The notes beneath the pieces are model-generated. The model had not been told where the DNA came from. It saw only the letters and a program-made list of their open reading frames with translations, and did not search any database. DNA of 35,194 nucleotides from Desulfurococcales archaeon (lineage in GTDB: Archaea > Thermoproteota > Thermoprotei_A > Sulfolobales > NBVN01), in assembly GCA_027002995.1 (NCBI GenBank), contig JALWZB010000141.1:1-35194 (forward strand), written 5' to 3'. The first letter of the stretch is position 1; every line of letters begins with the position of its first letter. The translations under genes were made by a program, and so were the position numbers. This document shows, piece after piece, positions 15,389 to 24,250 of this stretch.

Positions 15389-16189
15389 ACGAAGATCCTA
15401 ATATCGGGAAAGGGCGGTACAGGAAAAACAACGGTGGCCGCCTTACTAGCCATGGCATTCGCCAGCAACGGGTACAATGTGATAGCGCTCGACGCGGACT
15501 CCGTGCCTAACTTGGCCCTAAGCCTAGGCGTGCCGAGGGAGCGTGCAGAAGCAATTGTGCCTCTCTCGAAAAATGAGAAATTAGCGGAGGAGAGGACAGG
15601 GGCCAGGCCTGGTGAAGGATGGGGCATACTATTTTCCCTAACGCCAAAGGTCGATGACATAGCCGATAAGTACGGTATTAAAATACTTGATAATCTGAAG
15701 CTAGTGGTTGTGGGTAGCATAGACGCTAGTAAGGAGGGATGCATGTGCCCGGCAATAGCGCTAGCAAGAGCTTTCCTGCTACACGTGATGATACGGAGGA
15801 ACGACGTAGTTATAGTTGACTCCGAGGCCGGAGCTGAGGTGTTCGGCAGGGGCCTTGCGGAGAAGTTTGAATTCAACGTAACGGTTGCTGAACCAACAGT
15901 TAAGTCCCTGTCGATAGCCTCTAAACTAATAAGGATGGCCAACGAGTTAGGTGTTGCTAAGAACGTCTTGGCAGTAAATAAGGTAAGGGACCACATAAAG
16001 GCACTCCGGCTGGTAGCTAAGGTGCTTCACCCTGAAGCACCGCCGACCCACCTTATCAGGTGGGACGATAACGTGGTCAAGGCTGAGGAGGAGGGGTTAG
16101 GACTAAACACCCTCCCCCGAAACTCACCCGCAAAAGAAGATGTTTTTCACCTAATGTCTAAGCTAATCTCCTTCTCAAAAAGACCTTAA
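15389..16189 (+). CDS. cooC: CooC, nickel-insertion ATPase of CODH, probable ACG start
   Basis: The protein belongs to the MinD/ParA-like P-loop family: KILISGKGGTGKTT is the deviant Walker A, followed by VIALDADSVPNLAL (the Walker A' Asp region), and CMCP at about residue 112, which matches the CXC metal site of CooC dimers. The standard in-frame start (GTG 15434) would delete the P-loop. The frame is open from 15377; ACG 15389 gives KILISGKGG at residue 2, like other CooC proteins, behind a GGGGGAGG ribosome binding site at 15377-15384. It yields 266 residues. The alternative is a 1-base error in the G5 run after GTG 15373. CooC uses ATP to help load nickel into CooS. Confidence 0.85.
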   Translation, partial: TKILISGKGGTGKTTVAALLAMAFASNGYNVIALDADSVPNLALSLGVPRERAEAIVPLSKNEKLAEERTGARPGEGWGILFSLTPKVDDIADKYGIKILDNLKLVVVGSIDASKEGCMCPAIALARAFLLHVMIRRNDVVIVDSEAGAEVFGRGLAEKFEFNVTVAEPTVKSLSIASKLIRMANELGVAKNVLAVNKVRDHIKALRLVAKVLHPEAPPTHLIRWDDNVVKAEEEGLGLNTLPRNSPAKEDVFHLMSKLISFSKRP

Positions 16190-16217
16190 GCCATCCGTAA
16201 CTTCAAGGGTGGTTCAC

Positions 16218-16412
16218 GTGTGTGAGTCTAAGGTCTACTTAAGAGGCGAGGGTGGAGAGCAGGAAGTAATGGATGACGTCGCGTTCCTGAAGTCCTCAGG
16301 TAAGGAGATAGAGCTTGTCAGGATAGACGGTGCTAGGAAGAGGTTGGAGGACGTAGCGATAGATGAGATAGACTTCATACATCATAAGGTGTACCTGAGG
16401 AAGCTCTGTTAA
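16218..16412 (+). CDS. cooT: CooT-like small nickel-binding protein
   Basis: The frame opens at GTG 16209, but GTG 16218 gives MCESKVYLRG, with Cys2 right after Met as in CooT, where Cys2 binds nickel; a GGGTGG sequence lies 5 to 11 bases upstream. The protein is 64 residues of small beta-barrel type (KVYLRGEGGEQEVMDDVAFL, then IELVRIDGARKRLEDVAIDEIDF, and HHKVYLRKLC). CooT is a small nickel-binding protein of CODH maturation in Rhodospirillum rubrum. Placed directly after cooC it completes a maturation pair. The C-terminal Cys is not typical. The start assignment is by motif; the function is by family and context. Confidence 0.82.
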   Translation: MCESKVYLRGEGGEQEVMDDVAFLKSSGKEIELVRIDGARKRLEDVAIDEIDFIHHKVYLRKLC

Positions 16413-16424
16413 GGGTGTTACTGG

Positions 16425-18419
16425 ATGGTTAACCTCCCCCTCACCCAACCCGAAGTGCTTTTTCTACTACCTGTGATCTCCTGCCTCCTCTGCTCCGCCG
16501 CATCCCTCATCCTAAGGAAGGGTGTTGTGGCGCGTGCTCTTACCTCGCTACTGACATCACTTTCCTCCGTCCTCATGCTGGTCGTGGCCCTGATGTGCGC
16601 CCTCTTCGGGGTGAGGATACGCTTAAGCATTGCGACAGGTCTTTGGGGATCCTCAAACACCGTGCCCTGGCCGCTCAATACTATTGTGTTCGGGATCGAT
16701 GGCCTCTCCGCTACTTTCGTCCTAATGCTCGGCATCGTGGGTCTAGCATCATCCATATACTCACTAAGCTATCTGAGGAGGTTTGAGGGTGAGTATGACC
16801 TGCGTTTCTTCGGTGTTAACTACTCGCTATTCATCCTGCTGATGTACCTCGTTGTGACTGTTCGCGACCTCTTCTGGTTCTTCATTTTCTGGGAGCTCAT
16901 GACGCTGACATCTCAATTCCTAGTGTCCTTCGAGTACCGTAGGAGAGTGGCGGTAGCTGCTGGCCTGAAGTACTTCACCCTGACTAAGGTGCTGGCTGAA
17001 CTCATGATTGCTGGAGGCGTAGCCGTGATTGTTCTTGGAGGTTTACCGCATGGGACGGGGTTCCGGGAGGTCGCTACGTCACTTAACGCGATGCTCTCCA
17101 GTGAGCCTGTGATAGCGATGATTGCTATCGGTCTATTCTTTGCTGGCCTCATGGTTAAGGCCTCGCTGACCCCCCTACACGTTTGGTTACCCGACGCCCA
17201 CCCTGAAGCCCCCAGCAACGTGTCGGCACTGCTCAGCGGTATAATGATTAAGGTCAGCGTCTACATGATGTTCAGGCTATTCCTCTTCTTCAGCCCGCCG
17301 AACCTGCTGTGGGGAGCGATACTATCGTTTGCTGGGGCCGCGACCCTAACCTACGGAACCATGATGGCGTTAAAGCAGGTGGACAGTAAGAGGTTGCTCG
17401 CGTACCACAGCGTCGGTCAGATAGGGTACGTCGTCCTCGGCTTGGGTGCGTGCGTGACCCTACTCTCCATGAGTCCCCCGAACCCGGCGCTCGCGGCGGT
17501 TGCCGCGCTAGCTTCCCTCTACCACGCCCTCAACCACGCTGTATTCAAGTCGCTCCTCTTCCTGAACGCTGGCTCGGTGGAGTACGTGACTGGGACTAGG
17601 GACCTCAACGTTTTAGGGGGGTTGGGTAAGGTGATGCCTGCCACGGCGTTAACGGCGTTGATAGCGTCGTTCTCGATCGCTGGTATCCCTCCGTTCAACG
17701 GTTTCGTGAGTAAGTGGTTAATTTACTCATCAACAATGACTGTCCGCGGGTACCTGCCGGTTCTGGGTTTCCTCGCTCTCTTCATTTCCTCAGTAACTAC
17801 CGCTAGCTTCATAAAGTTCTACACCTCGATCTTCGGCAAGCCCTCACGTAAGTCCTTCAGTAACGCGCGTGAGGTTCCCGCCTCCATGCTGGTTGCTCAG
17901 CTACTGCTTGCCTCCCTCTGCGTCCTCCTAGGTGTCCTCCCTGGCCTAGCATTCACCCTCCTTAAGCCCGCCTTAGTTAGTGCTGGCTTGAGCATCGCTG
18001 GCTTAGGTGTTAGCTTAACGGCCTTCTCAATACCTTCCGTAGCCATTAACTACCCGACCCTGATAGCCGCGACCCTCTTCCCGGTTGCTGGCGTTATTTA
18101 CGCTGTCCTGAGTGGTAGGGAGGTGCACGGTATTGAGGGGTGGGCGTGCGGTGCCTTGAGGAGCCCGCACTCCCTCTCCCCTCCAGCCAAGTCTTACTAT
18201 GAAGTGTTTGAGGAGGAGTTCCGCGGGTTCTACAGGGTTGGGGAGGCGCTGTATGATTACGTGGTTATTAGGGGCTCCCAAGCACTGCGCGCTATCCTTA
18301 GGGGGGCTCAGCACTTGACTGAAAGTCCCTCACCCATGTCGGCGCTGACCGCGCTCGTGCTGATGGTGGCGCTCCTACTCTGCCTAACGCTTAAGTTGAT
18401 GGGGGTGATGCTCCCGTGA
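16425..18419 (+). CDS. Antiporter-like membrane subunit of group 4 hydrogenase (NuoL/HyfB-like)
   Basis: The 664-residue protein has about 14 or more membrane segments and the Mrp/NuoL-M-N core signature LMVKASLTPLHVWLPDAHPEAPSNVSALLSGIMIK (positions about 242-280), with the conserved Lys and His residues used in ion translocation, then the KQVDSKRLLAYHSVGQ motif. The length and the C-terminal extension resemble HyfB/HycC. It starts the hydrogenase part, 13 bases after cooT, and overlaps the NuoH-like gene by 4 bases. Together with the C-terminal MrpA-like pieces encoded at 22787 and 23050 it could fill the MrpA place. Transported ion (H+ or Na+) is not readable. Confidence 0.88.
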   Translation: MVNLPLTQPEVLFLLPVISCLLCSAASLILRKGVVARALTSLLTSLSSVLMLVVALMCALFGVRIRLSIATGLWGSSNTVPWPLNTIVFGIDGLSATFVLMLGIVGLASSIYSLSYLRRFEGEYDLRFFGVNYSLFILLMYLVVTVRDLFWFFIFWELMTLTSQFLVSFEYRRRVAVAAGLKYFTLTKVLAELMIAGGVAVIVLGGLPHGTGFREVATSLNAMLSSEPVIAMIAIGLFFAGLMVKASLTPLHVWLPDAHPEAPSNVSALLSGIMIKVSVYMMFRLFLFFSPPNLLWGAILSFAGAATLTYGTMMALKQVDSKRLLAYHSVGQIGYVVLGLGACVTLLSMSPPNPALAAVAALASLYHALNHAVFKSLLFLNAGSVEYVTGTRDLNVLGGLGKVMPATALTALIASFSIAGIPPFNGFVSKWLIYSSTMTVRGYLPVLGFLALFISSVTTASFIKFYTSIFGKPSRKSFSNAREVPASMLVAQLLLASLCVLLGVLPGLAFTLLKPALVSAGLSIAGLGVSLTAFSIPSVAINYPTLIAATLFPVAGVIYAVLSGREVHGIEGWACGALRSPHSLSPPAKSYYEVFEEEFRGFYRVGEALYDYVVIRGSQALRAILRGAQHLTESPSPMSALTALVLMVALLLCLTLKLMGVMLP

Positions 18420-19357
18420 GTGCCGCATCGCCCTTACTGGCGTGCGCCTTCATACTGGTTAACGTTGCTTCACTAGCTGTTCTCGCACTGATTCTTGACG
18501 GTGTGGATAGGAAGGTTAGGGCTAGGGTGCAGCGTAGGGTTGGCCCGCCAATACTTCAGACTCTCTACGACGTGCTTAAGCTGTATAGGAGGCCCGTAAC
18601 GCGTGATGAGCTAGCAGGTCCCTTCCACTCGGTAGCCCCTGCCCTAGCGTTCGCTACGTCCCTAGTCGGTGCGGCCGTGATCCCCTCACTACTCCCTACC
18701 AGTGGCTTCCAGGGCGACCTAATAGTTGCCGTCTACCTAATCTCCTCAGTATCCGCCATAACCTCGTTCGGCGCCGCGTCATCCGGGATACCCTTCAGCG
18801 TGGTTGGTGGGTGGAGGGAGGCGTCATTAATGATGACTTCCGAGCTAGTCCTCGGAGCTACGGTGGCGGCCATAGCAAGCTCCAGCGGGTCGCTAATGCT
18901 TTCCTCCCTAATGCCGTTAATCCGGCCGAGCACCGTTAAGGTCTCACCGATAATTGCGTTGGCTAGCCTAGCATTACTAACATACGTTGAGGGAGGCAGG
19001 CTACCCTTCGAGATAGCTGAGGCGGAGCCCGAGCTGGCTGGCGGGGTTGCGTCAGGCTACGGTGGCCCGTCACTAGCCCTCCTCATGCACTCGCTACTGC
19101 TTAAACGCGTGTTGCTGGCGACGCTCTTCCTAGACCTGCTTGTCCCGTGGGGCGCGATCAGCAACGCGTTAGGCGCGCCTCTCGGGCTCGCCGTGAGGGC
19201 GCTGGCCTTCACCCTAGCCCTGACCCTGGTTTCCTTGGTGAGCGCCGTCATTGAGGCGCTGTACGGGAGGTGCAGGCCAGGTCACGCGATATCGATTGTG
19301 AAGAAAGCGTTAATTGTTTCGGGGGTGGCGTTGATTGCGGCGTGCGTCGGGTTCTGA
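18416..19357 (+). CDS. NuoH/MbhM-like membrane subunit of group 4 hydrogenase
   Basis: The 313-residue membrane protein has the NuoH signatures RVQRRVGPPILQTLYDVLKL near residue 40 and VEGGRLPFEIAEAEPELAGG near residue 200, which carry the charged residues at the interface to the hydrophilic arm. About eight membrane helices are visible. It links the hydrogenase module to ion translocation. Start is GTG 18416, overlapping the previous stop by 4 bases (GTGA). The stop at 19355-19357 is one base before the likely start of the large subunit gene. Confidence 0.93.
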   Translation: MSAASPLLACAFILVNVASLAVLALILDGVDRKVRARVQRRVGPPILQTLYDVLKLYRRPVTRDELAGPFHSVAPALAFATSLVGAAVIPSLLPTSGFQGDLIVAVYLISSVSAITSFGAASSGIPFSVVGGWREASLMMTSELVLGATVAAIASSSGSLMLSSLMPLIRPSTVKVSPIIALASLALLTYVEGGRLPFEIAEAEPELAGGVASGYGGPSLALLMHSLLLKRVLLATLFLDLLVPWGAISNALGAPLGLAVRALAFTLALTLVSLVSAVIEALYGRCRPGHAISIVKKALIVSGVALIAACVGF

Positions 19358-19358
19358 G

Positions 19359-21056
19359 GTGCTGGGCAGGGTTGTTGAGACGCTTAAGCGCTTGGGCGCC
19401 GAGAGCGTGACGGTTACGCAGGAGGGGGTAGTGCTCTCTACCGTGACTAAGGATAGGTTAAGGGACTTCGTGAGGGCTTTGATTAGGGAGTACGGTGAGT
19501 CCTTAAGGCACTCAACATGCATGGGGACCGACTTAAGGCCTGTTAGGGGGTCCTTCAGCGTTACCCACGTGCTGGCGCTGGATGGTTTACGCCTGTACCT
19601 ACTGGTGGAGACCGAGGCCTTCGGCAACAGACCTAAGGTACCTTCACTAACCCCGCTCCTGCCAGCCGCTAACTGGGCTGAGAGGGAGGCGAGGGACTTA
19701 CTCGGCATTGAGTTCGAGGGCCATCCTGAACCTGTTAAGTTAATACTGCCGGACCCGTGGCCTGAGGGCGTGTTCCCCCTCAGGAAGGACTACCCCTACA
19801 ATAAGAAGCTTTACGAGACGCCGGCGCAGGTGCGTGGGGTGAGGGGCGAGCCCAGGTTCTTCTCCGCGAAGCCTTCCCCTCCGTCGGAAAGTGTTAGGGA
19901 GGGCTGCGCATTAATACCTGTGGGGCCTTACCACCCAGCGCTTCACGAGCCGGAGTACTATGAGCTCTACGTTGAGGGGGAGAGGATCGTTGAGGCTAGG
20001 TATAGAGGTTTCTTCGTGCATAGGGGGATGGAGAAGCTTGCAGAGTCTAGGATGACGATTAACCAAGTTCCCTTCCTGGCTGAGAGGATCTGCGGTATAT
20101 GCGGCTATACCCACGCGTGCGCGTACTGTCAGGCGGTGGAGGCAGCGGCCAGGATAGAGGTGCCTGAGAGGGCACTCTACATAAGGTCAATACTCCTCGA
20201 GATCGAGAGGCTCCATAGCCATATCCTGTGGTTTGGTGTCGCCTTCCATATGCTTGGGTTTGACACAGGCTTTATGGCGATGTGGAGGATTAGGGAGGAG
20301 GTTATGAGGGTTGCTGAGGCCCTCACAGGCAACAGGAAGACATACGGCATGAACCTAGTTGGTGGGGTGAGGAGGGACATAGACGAGGGTAAGGCGTCAC
20401 TCGTGCTGAGGATGCTTGAGTCCGTTGAGGGAGAGTTCAGGAGGTTCTGCGACTCCGTCCTCTCAATGCGTGAGGTCGTTGAGAGGGTTAAGGAGGTGGG
20501 TGTGCTCACCCGTGAGGACGCGCGGAGGCTCGGGGCCGTAGGTCCTCACGCCAGGGCGTCGGGGCTGGGGATAGATGTTAGGGTCGACCACCCCTACGCC
20601 GCCTACAGGTTCGTCGACGTTAACGTAGCTGTTAGGGACTCGTGCGATGTCCTAGCCAGGATACTGGTGAGGTATGATGAGGTCATCGAGTCCGTGCGCC
20701 TAATCAGGGAGCTCCTCAAGAACATGCCTAAGGGAGAGCTAATGGCTGAGTACGGTGACCTACCCCCGCTACGGGTAGGGCTCGGGGCAACGGAAGCGCC
20801 TAGGGGTGAGGACATTCACCTCGTGATCACTGGTAGGGGGAATAAGCTCTACAGGTGGAGACCCAGGGCACCCTCGTACGTCAACTTAGCGACAGTCCCC
20901 ACGATGCTTGAGGGGGAGAGACTGGCTAACGCACCCATAATAATAGCCAGCATAGACCCCTGCTTCTCCTGCACGGATCACGTGGTAGTGGTTGATTTGA
21001 GGACCGGGGTGAGGAGACGTATGAACCTACTTAGGAATGCATTAACGCGTGGGTGA
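19359..21056 (+). CDS. Hydrogenase large subunit with fused NuoC-like domain (group 4 [NiFe], HycE-like)
   Basis: Residues about 1-180 are a NuoC-like (30-kDa) domain; from about 185 on is a NuoD/HycE-like large subunit. The nickel ligands are intact: RICGICG with CxxC near residue 237-245 and DPCFSCTDH near the C-terminus. A C-terminal tail of about 25 residues follows the last Cys. The enzyme reduces protons to H2 using electrons from CooF via the small subunit. TTG 19335 is an alternative start inside the previous gene; GTG 19359 begins right after its stop. The fusion is as in Hyc/Hyf, whereas Mbh and CooH keep the two parts separate. Confidence 0.92.
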   Translation: MLGRVVETLKRLGAESVTVTQEGVVLSTVTKDRLRDFVRALIREYGESLRHSTCMGTDLRPVRGSFSVTHVLALDGLRLYLLVETEAFGNRPKVPSLTPLLPAANWAEREARDLLGIEFEGHPEPVKLILPDPWPEGVFPLRKDYPYNKKLYETPAQVRGVRGEPRFFSAKPSPPSESVREGCALIPVGPYHPALHEPEYYELYVEGERIVEARYRGFFVHRGMEKLAESRMTINQVPFLAERICGICGYTHACAYCQAVEAAARIEVPERALYIRSILLEIERLHSHILWFGVAFHMLGFDTGFMAMWRIREEVMRVAEALTGNRKTYGMNLVGGVRRDIDEGKASLVLRMLESVEGEFRRFCDSVLSMREVVERVKEVGVLTREDARRLGAVGPHARASGLGIDVRVDHPYAAYRFVDVNVAVRDSCDVLARILVRYDEVIESVRLIRELLKNMPKGELMAEYGDLPPLRVGLGATEAPRGEDIHLVITGRGNKLYRWRPRAPSYVNLATVPTMLEGERLANAPIIIASIDPCFSCTDHVVVVDLRTGVRRRMNLLRNALTRG

Positions 21057-21062
21057 TGGTCG

Positions 21063-21560
21063 ATGGGCAGGCTACAGGTAATGGTCGAGGGTCTGGGCAA
21101 GCGAGTCGTCACTGAAGCGTACCCTTGGGCACCGCTGGAGGTTCCCGAGGGCTTCAGGGGTAAGCCAGTAATAGATCCTGAAAAGTGCGTTGGTTGCGGT
21201 TCATGCGTTAACGCCTGCCCGCCGAACGCGTTAACCTTGAGTGATGATGGGCGTCACCGCGTGGTTAAGCTGTTCCTCGGGCGATGCATTTTCTGCGGTA
21301 GGTGTGAGGAGGTGTGCCCATTCAACGCCATTGAGTTAACTAAGGAATTCGAGCTAGCAACCTCAAGCACCGAGGACTTAGTTCAGGAGGTTAGGCTGGT
21401 TATGGCTAAGTGCACTGTCTGCGGCAGGCCCTACGCCACGTTAAGGGAGGTTAGGAAGGTCGCTGAGTCGCTACCGGAGAACCTGAGAGGCTTAGCCTAT
21501 GTCTGCCCTGACTGCAGGGGGAGGATCTCATCATACTTCGTGGGGTTCGCTAGGAGGTGA
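21063..21560 (+). CDS. NuoI/HyfH-like ferredoxin subunit of hydrogenase
   Basis: The 165-residue protein has two [4Fe-4S] motifs CVGCGSCVNACP (about residues 43-54) and CIFCGRCEEVCP (about 76-87), then a C-terminal CTVCGRP and CPDCRGR pair that looks like a small metal-binding extension typical of the HycF/HyfH/MbhN group. It should carry electrons between CooF and the proximal cluster. ATG start 7 bases after the large-subunit stop; its stop overlaps the NuoB-like start by 4 bases. The N-terminal region LQVMVEGLGKRVVTEAYP is the membrane-peripheral helix. Confidence 0.92.
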   Translation: MGRLQVMVEGLGKRVVTEAYPWAPLEVPEGFRGKPVIDPEKCVGCGSCVNACPPNALTLSDDGRHRVVKLFLGRCIFCGRCEEVCPFNAIELTKEFELATSSTEDLVQEVRLVMAKCTVCGRPYATLREVRKVAESLPENLRGLAYVCPDCRGRISSYFVGFARR

Positions 21561-22114
21561 GCTGCGTGGGGACGTGGTTCAGGAGAAGCACGTGGGTCTT
21601 CCACCTGAACTCCGGGTCGTGTAACGGGTGCGACATAGAGGTTCTTAACATGTTCGCCCCCACGCAGGACGTTGAGCGCCTCGGCGTTAAGCTAGTGGGG
21701 TCCCCCCTACACGCCGACGTCATAGTTTTCACAGGACCCGTCACGTTCCAAGCCCTCCCCTACGTTATTGAGGCGTTGAAGGCTGTCCCCAACCCTAAGG
21801 CAGTGGTTGCGTGCGGGTCATGCGCGTGCGGTGGGGGTATATGGCATGACTCATACAACGTTGTGGGAGGGATTAACGCCCTCTACGAGATCCTTGATGC
21901 CTTAGGAATCCCGAGACCGCCTACGGTCTACGTGCCTGGGTGCCCGCCGAAGCCGGAGGCGATGATGTATGGGGTGTTACTGGCTAGGGGCATGGTGGGG
22001 CAGAGGCAGAGGAGGGAGGTCTACGTGGAGGAGGTAAAGGAGGTTGAGGCTCCCCAAGATGTTAGGGAAGTGGTTGCTAAGGCGGTGAAGGCCTTCAGGG
22101 GTGGTGAGGCATGA
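21557..22114 (+). CDS. NuoB/MbhJ-like hydrogenase small subunit
   Basis: The 185-residue protein carries the small-subunit cluster ligands: SCNGCDIEVL near residues 21-28, ACGSCACGGGIW near 93-102, and PGCPPKPEA near 133. Together these bind the proximal [4Fe-4S] cluster next to the NiFe site. Starts at GTG 21557 in a GTGA overlap with the ferredoxin-subunit stop, and its own stop overlaps the MrpF start. The C-terminal tail after 155 is charged. The family assignment is firm. Confidence 0.93.
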   Translation: MSCVGTWFRRSTWVFHLNSGSCNGCDIEVLNMFAPTQDVERLGVKLVGSPLHADVIVFTGPVTFQALPYVIEALKAVPNPKAVVACGSCACGGGIWHDSYNVVGGINALYEILDALGIPRPPTVYVPGCPPKPEAMMYGVLLARGMVGQRQRREVYVEEVKEVEAPQDVREVVAKAVKAFRGGEA

Positions 22115-22398
22115 ACACTGCCCACATCCTCTCCTGGTTCGTGCCCGCCGTGACCTCAATCTTCCTGGCGGCCTTCACCCTATACATCGTGAGGGTCGTT
22201 AGGGGGCCGACGCTCCCGGACATCGTGTTAGCGATTGACTGCCTGTCGTACGACCTGGCGGTGTTCGTCGCCCTAATGTCGCTTTACTACGGCACGCCCT
22301 TCCTCGTCATCGGCGCGTTACTCCTGTCCCTCTGGGCGTTCATATTCGACGTGTTCGTGTCCAAGTACCTTGTGAGGAAGGACTTAGGGGGTGGGTAG
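22111..22398 (+). CDS. mrpF: MrpF/MnhF-like membrane subunit
   Basis: The 95-residue, three-helix membrane protein has the MrpF signature: IVRVVRGPTLPDIVLAID between helices 1 and 2, followed by a helix with YYGTPFLVIGALLLSLWAF. It belongs to the Mrp-type sodium/proton antiporter module attached to the hydrogenase. ATGA overlap with the NuoB-like gene ties the two modules into one operon. Confidence 0.9.
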   Translation: MNTAHILSWFVPAVTSIFLAAFTLYIVRVVRGPTLPDIVLAIDCLSYDLAVFVALMSLYYGTPFLVIGALLLSLWAFIFDVFVSKYLVRKDLGGG

Positions 22399-22400
22399 CG

Positions 22401-22790
22401 GTGGTTAACGCGGTGGTGGATCAGGTACTGCTCTACGTCGGGATGGCCTTAGTCACCGTTGGGGCTGTCTACGACTTAATAGCTGGGATAGGCATGGCTA
22501 GGTTCCCGAACTTCTTCGTGAGGCTCCACGCGGCAACCATAGGTGCGGTGGGTGGTGCGGCGCTTCCCCTAGTCGGTGTTGCCCTGATAGCGCTTGCGTC
22601 GGATCAGCTAGGACCCTACAGGTTCGGGGTGTGCGCGGTGTGCTTGCTGACGGCTGCCGCGATACTGATAACTGCCCCTACGGGTTCACACATACTCGCG
22701 TACGCCGCGTACAAGACCCACGCCTCACCTAGGAAGCCCTGCATCCACGACGCCTTAAGGAAGTTCCTTGAGGAGGGTGAGGGAGGATGA
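22401..22790 (+). CDS. mrpG: MrpG/MnhG-like membrane subunit
   Basis: The 129-residue protein has the MrpG pattern: two or three helices with GAVYDLIAGIGMARFPNFFVRLHAATIGA in the first half, which contains the family's RFPD-FxRLHAAT-like motif. The charged tail ends in an overlap (ATGA) with the MbhD-like gene. Starts at GTG 22401, 2 bases after the MrpF stop. Role: stabilising subunit of the Mrp module. Confidence 0.9.
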   Translation: MVNAVVDQVLLYVGMALVTVGAVYDLIAGIGMARFPNFFVRLHAATIGAVGGAALPLVGVALIALASDQLGPYRFGVCAVCLLTAAAILITAPTGSHILAYAAYKTHASPRKPCIHDALRKFLEEGEGG

Positions 22791-23053
22791 ACCCGGCCTT
22801 CGCATTAGGCATAGTCCTGTACCTCTGCGTCACCGCATTAGTAGCGTCGATCCTCGCCATCCGCGCAAGGGACTTAGTGAAGGCTGTGGCGTTCTCCGCC
22901 ATGCAGTCCGTCGCGTACGCCATAATCTACGCGTTGCTCCTCGCCCCAGACATACTGTTTGTTTACGTCGCCGTGGGTGTGGGTATATACCCGATCCTCA
23001 TGCTCTACGCCATATCGAAGACTAAGAGATTCGAGGAGGTGAGTGAGGGTTGA
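22787..23053 (+). CDS. MrpA C-terminal-like subunit (MbhD-like, DUF4040)
   Basis: The 88-residue, three-helix protein contains AIRARDLVKAVAFSAMQSVAYAIIYALLLAPDILF, the pattern of the MbhD/DUF4040 part of MrpA. In Mrp antiporters this part is fused to the large MrpA subunit; here, as in Mbh, it is a separate gene. Starts with ATG in a 4-base overlap with MrpG and ends overlapping the TTG start of the next gene by 4 bases. Confidence 0.82.
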   Translation: MNPAFALGIVLYLCVTALVASILAIRARDLVKAVAFSAMQSVAYAIIYALLLAPDILFVYVAVGVGIYPILMLYAISKTKRFEEVSEG

Positions 23054-23841
23054 GGAAGGCCTCCTACATCGCGCTGGCCGTGGTGGGGTGTGCGGCGTTA
23101 ACGCTCGTAGCGGTGCTCGGCACCTTCGCGAGCCCCAACACCTTAAGCAGGGTTAGGGCTCTAGGGGAGTTCATCCTTTACAACACCTTCAATGTCTTCA
23201 GCAAGCGCTGGTGGGCAGGAAGCCCGGAGGCGGTGACGGCAGTACTTTGGGACTACAGAGGGCTGGACACTATCTTCGAGACCACCGTGCTCTACGCCGC
23301 AGTAGCTGGGTGCGTCGTCCTAGGCTACACCAGCCTACTGAAGCGGGGCAGGGGACGTGACGAGGCAGGCGGGGGCCTAACCGTCGTCGTTAAGGCGGCC
23401 ACGAAGATACTTTTCGCCTTAATACTGATAACTTCAGTTAATGTCGCCCTTCACGGCTACATAACCCCCGGAGGAGGTTTCGCGGGAGGCTCAACCTTCG
23501 CCATAGCCCCGCTACTAGTCATAGCGGCGTACTCCACTGAGAAAGTTGTGCGGATGGGGTTCAGGTTCCTTAGCTCGGCGGTTATGAGGAGTGCTGGGTT
23601 GCTGGCCCTAGCGCTGGTGGTGCTCTCGCCGCTGATATACTACGGCTTCGTCCTCCAGAACCAGCTAAAGCCCAACTCCGGGTTCCCCGGGTACCCGGCC
23701 TTCCTAGGCCCGCTCTTCTTGGGCGGGTCCCTCCTCTACCTCAACTTCGCGGAGTTCCTTGTTGTTGGTATGGAGTTCGTCTTGGTCTTCCTAGCATTCC
23801 ACTTCATGGATAAGCTGATGGGGGGTGAGGGCAGTGGTTAG
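23050..23841 (+). CDS. MbhE-MrpB-like fused membrane subunit
   Basis: The 263-residue protein joins an N-terminal piece (about 1-95) like MbhE, with FASPNTLSRV and TVLYAAVAGCVVLG, and an MrpB domain (about 105-260) with NVALHGYITPGGGFAGGSTFAIAPLL, the MrpB signature (HGHxxPGGGFxGG). It has about six helices. Starts at TTG 23050 in a TTGA overlap. In Pyrococcus Mbh the two pieces are separate genes (MbhE, MbhF). The fusion is seen directly; its effect is unknown. Confidence 0.85.
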   Translation: MRKASYIALAVVGCAALTLVAVLGTFASPNTLSRVRALGEFILYNTFNVFSKRWWAGSPEAVTAVLWDYRGLDTIFETTVLYAAVAGCVVLGYTSLLKRGRGRDEAGGGLTVVVKAATKILFALILITSVNVALHGYITPGGGFAGGSTFAIAPLLVIAAYSTEKVVRMGFRFLSSAVMRSAGLLALALVVLSPLIYYGFVLQNQLKPNSGFPGYPAFLGPLFLGGSLLYLNFAEFLVVGMEFVLVFLAFHFMDKLMGGEGSG

Positions 23842-24250
23842 TGTTGCCTACGTTATTTACGTCGCGTCATTCATAACCCTAGCTTGTACTGCGGCCGTGG
23901 GGGTTTACGGAGTCCTAGCTAAGAGGAACATCATCAAGAAGATCATAGCCCTCACAATAGTTGGGGATACCGCGAACACCTTCGCCATACTCCTAGGGTT
24001 CAGGGTTTCAGCGAACGTCATGCCGCCGGTGCTTCCTAGCCTGAACCCGAGTAAGGAGTTACTGACGCGCTTCGCTGGGGCCGCGGTGGACCCTGTGCCC
24101 CAAGCCCTCGTCATAACGGCGATAGTGATTAACCTAGCGATAACTGCGTTCCTCCTCTTCCTCGCTGTCCGTATTTACTCCCTCTACGGCACGCTGGACT
24201 ACGGTAAGGTAATCCGGGTTAGGAGGGGTGAGCTGGATGGTGAGGGCTAA
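23825..24250 (+). CDS. mrpC: MrpC/NuoK-like membrane subunit
   Basis: The 141-residue, three-helix protein resembles MrpC/MbhG/NuoK: VGVYGVLAKRNIIKKIIALTIVGDTANTFAILLG and VDPVPQALVITAIVINLAITAFLLFLA, the latter containing the family's DPxPQALVLTAIVI segment. GTG 23825 overlaps the previous gene by 17 bases; GTG 23834 is an alternative start. It ends within the MrpE gene, again overlapping. Confidence 0.9.
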   Translation: MRAVVSVAYVIYVASFITLACTAAVGVYGVLAKRNIIKKIIALTIVGDTANTFAILLGFRVSANVMPPVLPSLNPSKELLTRFAGAAVDPVPQALVITAIVINLAITAFLLFLAVRIYSLYGTLDYGKVIRVRRGELDGEG

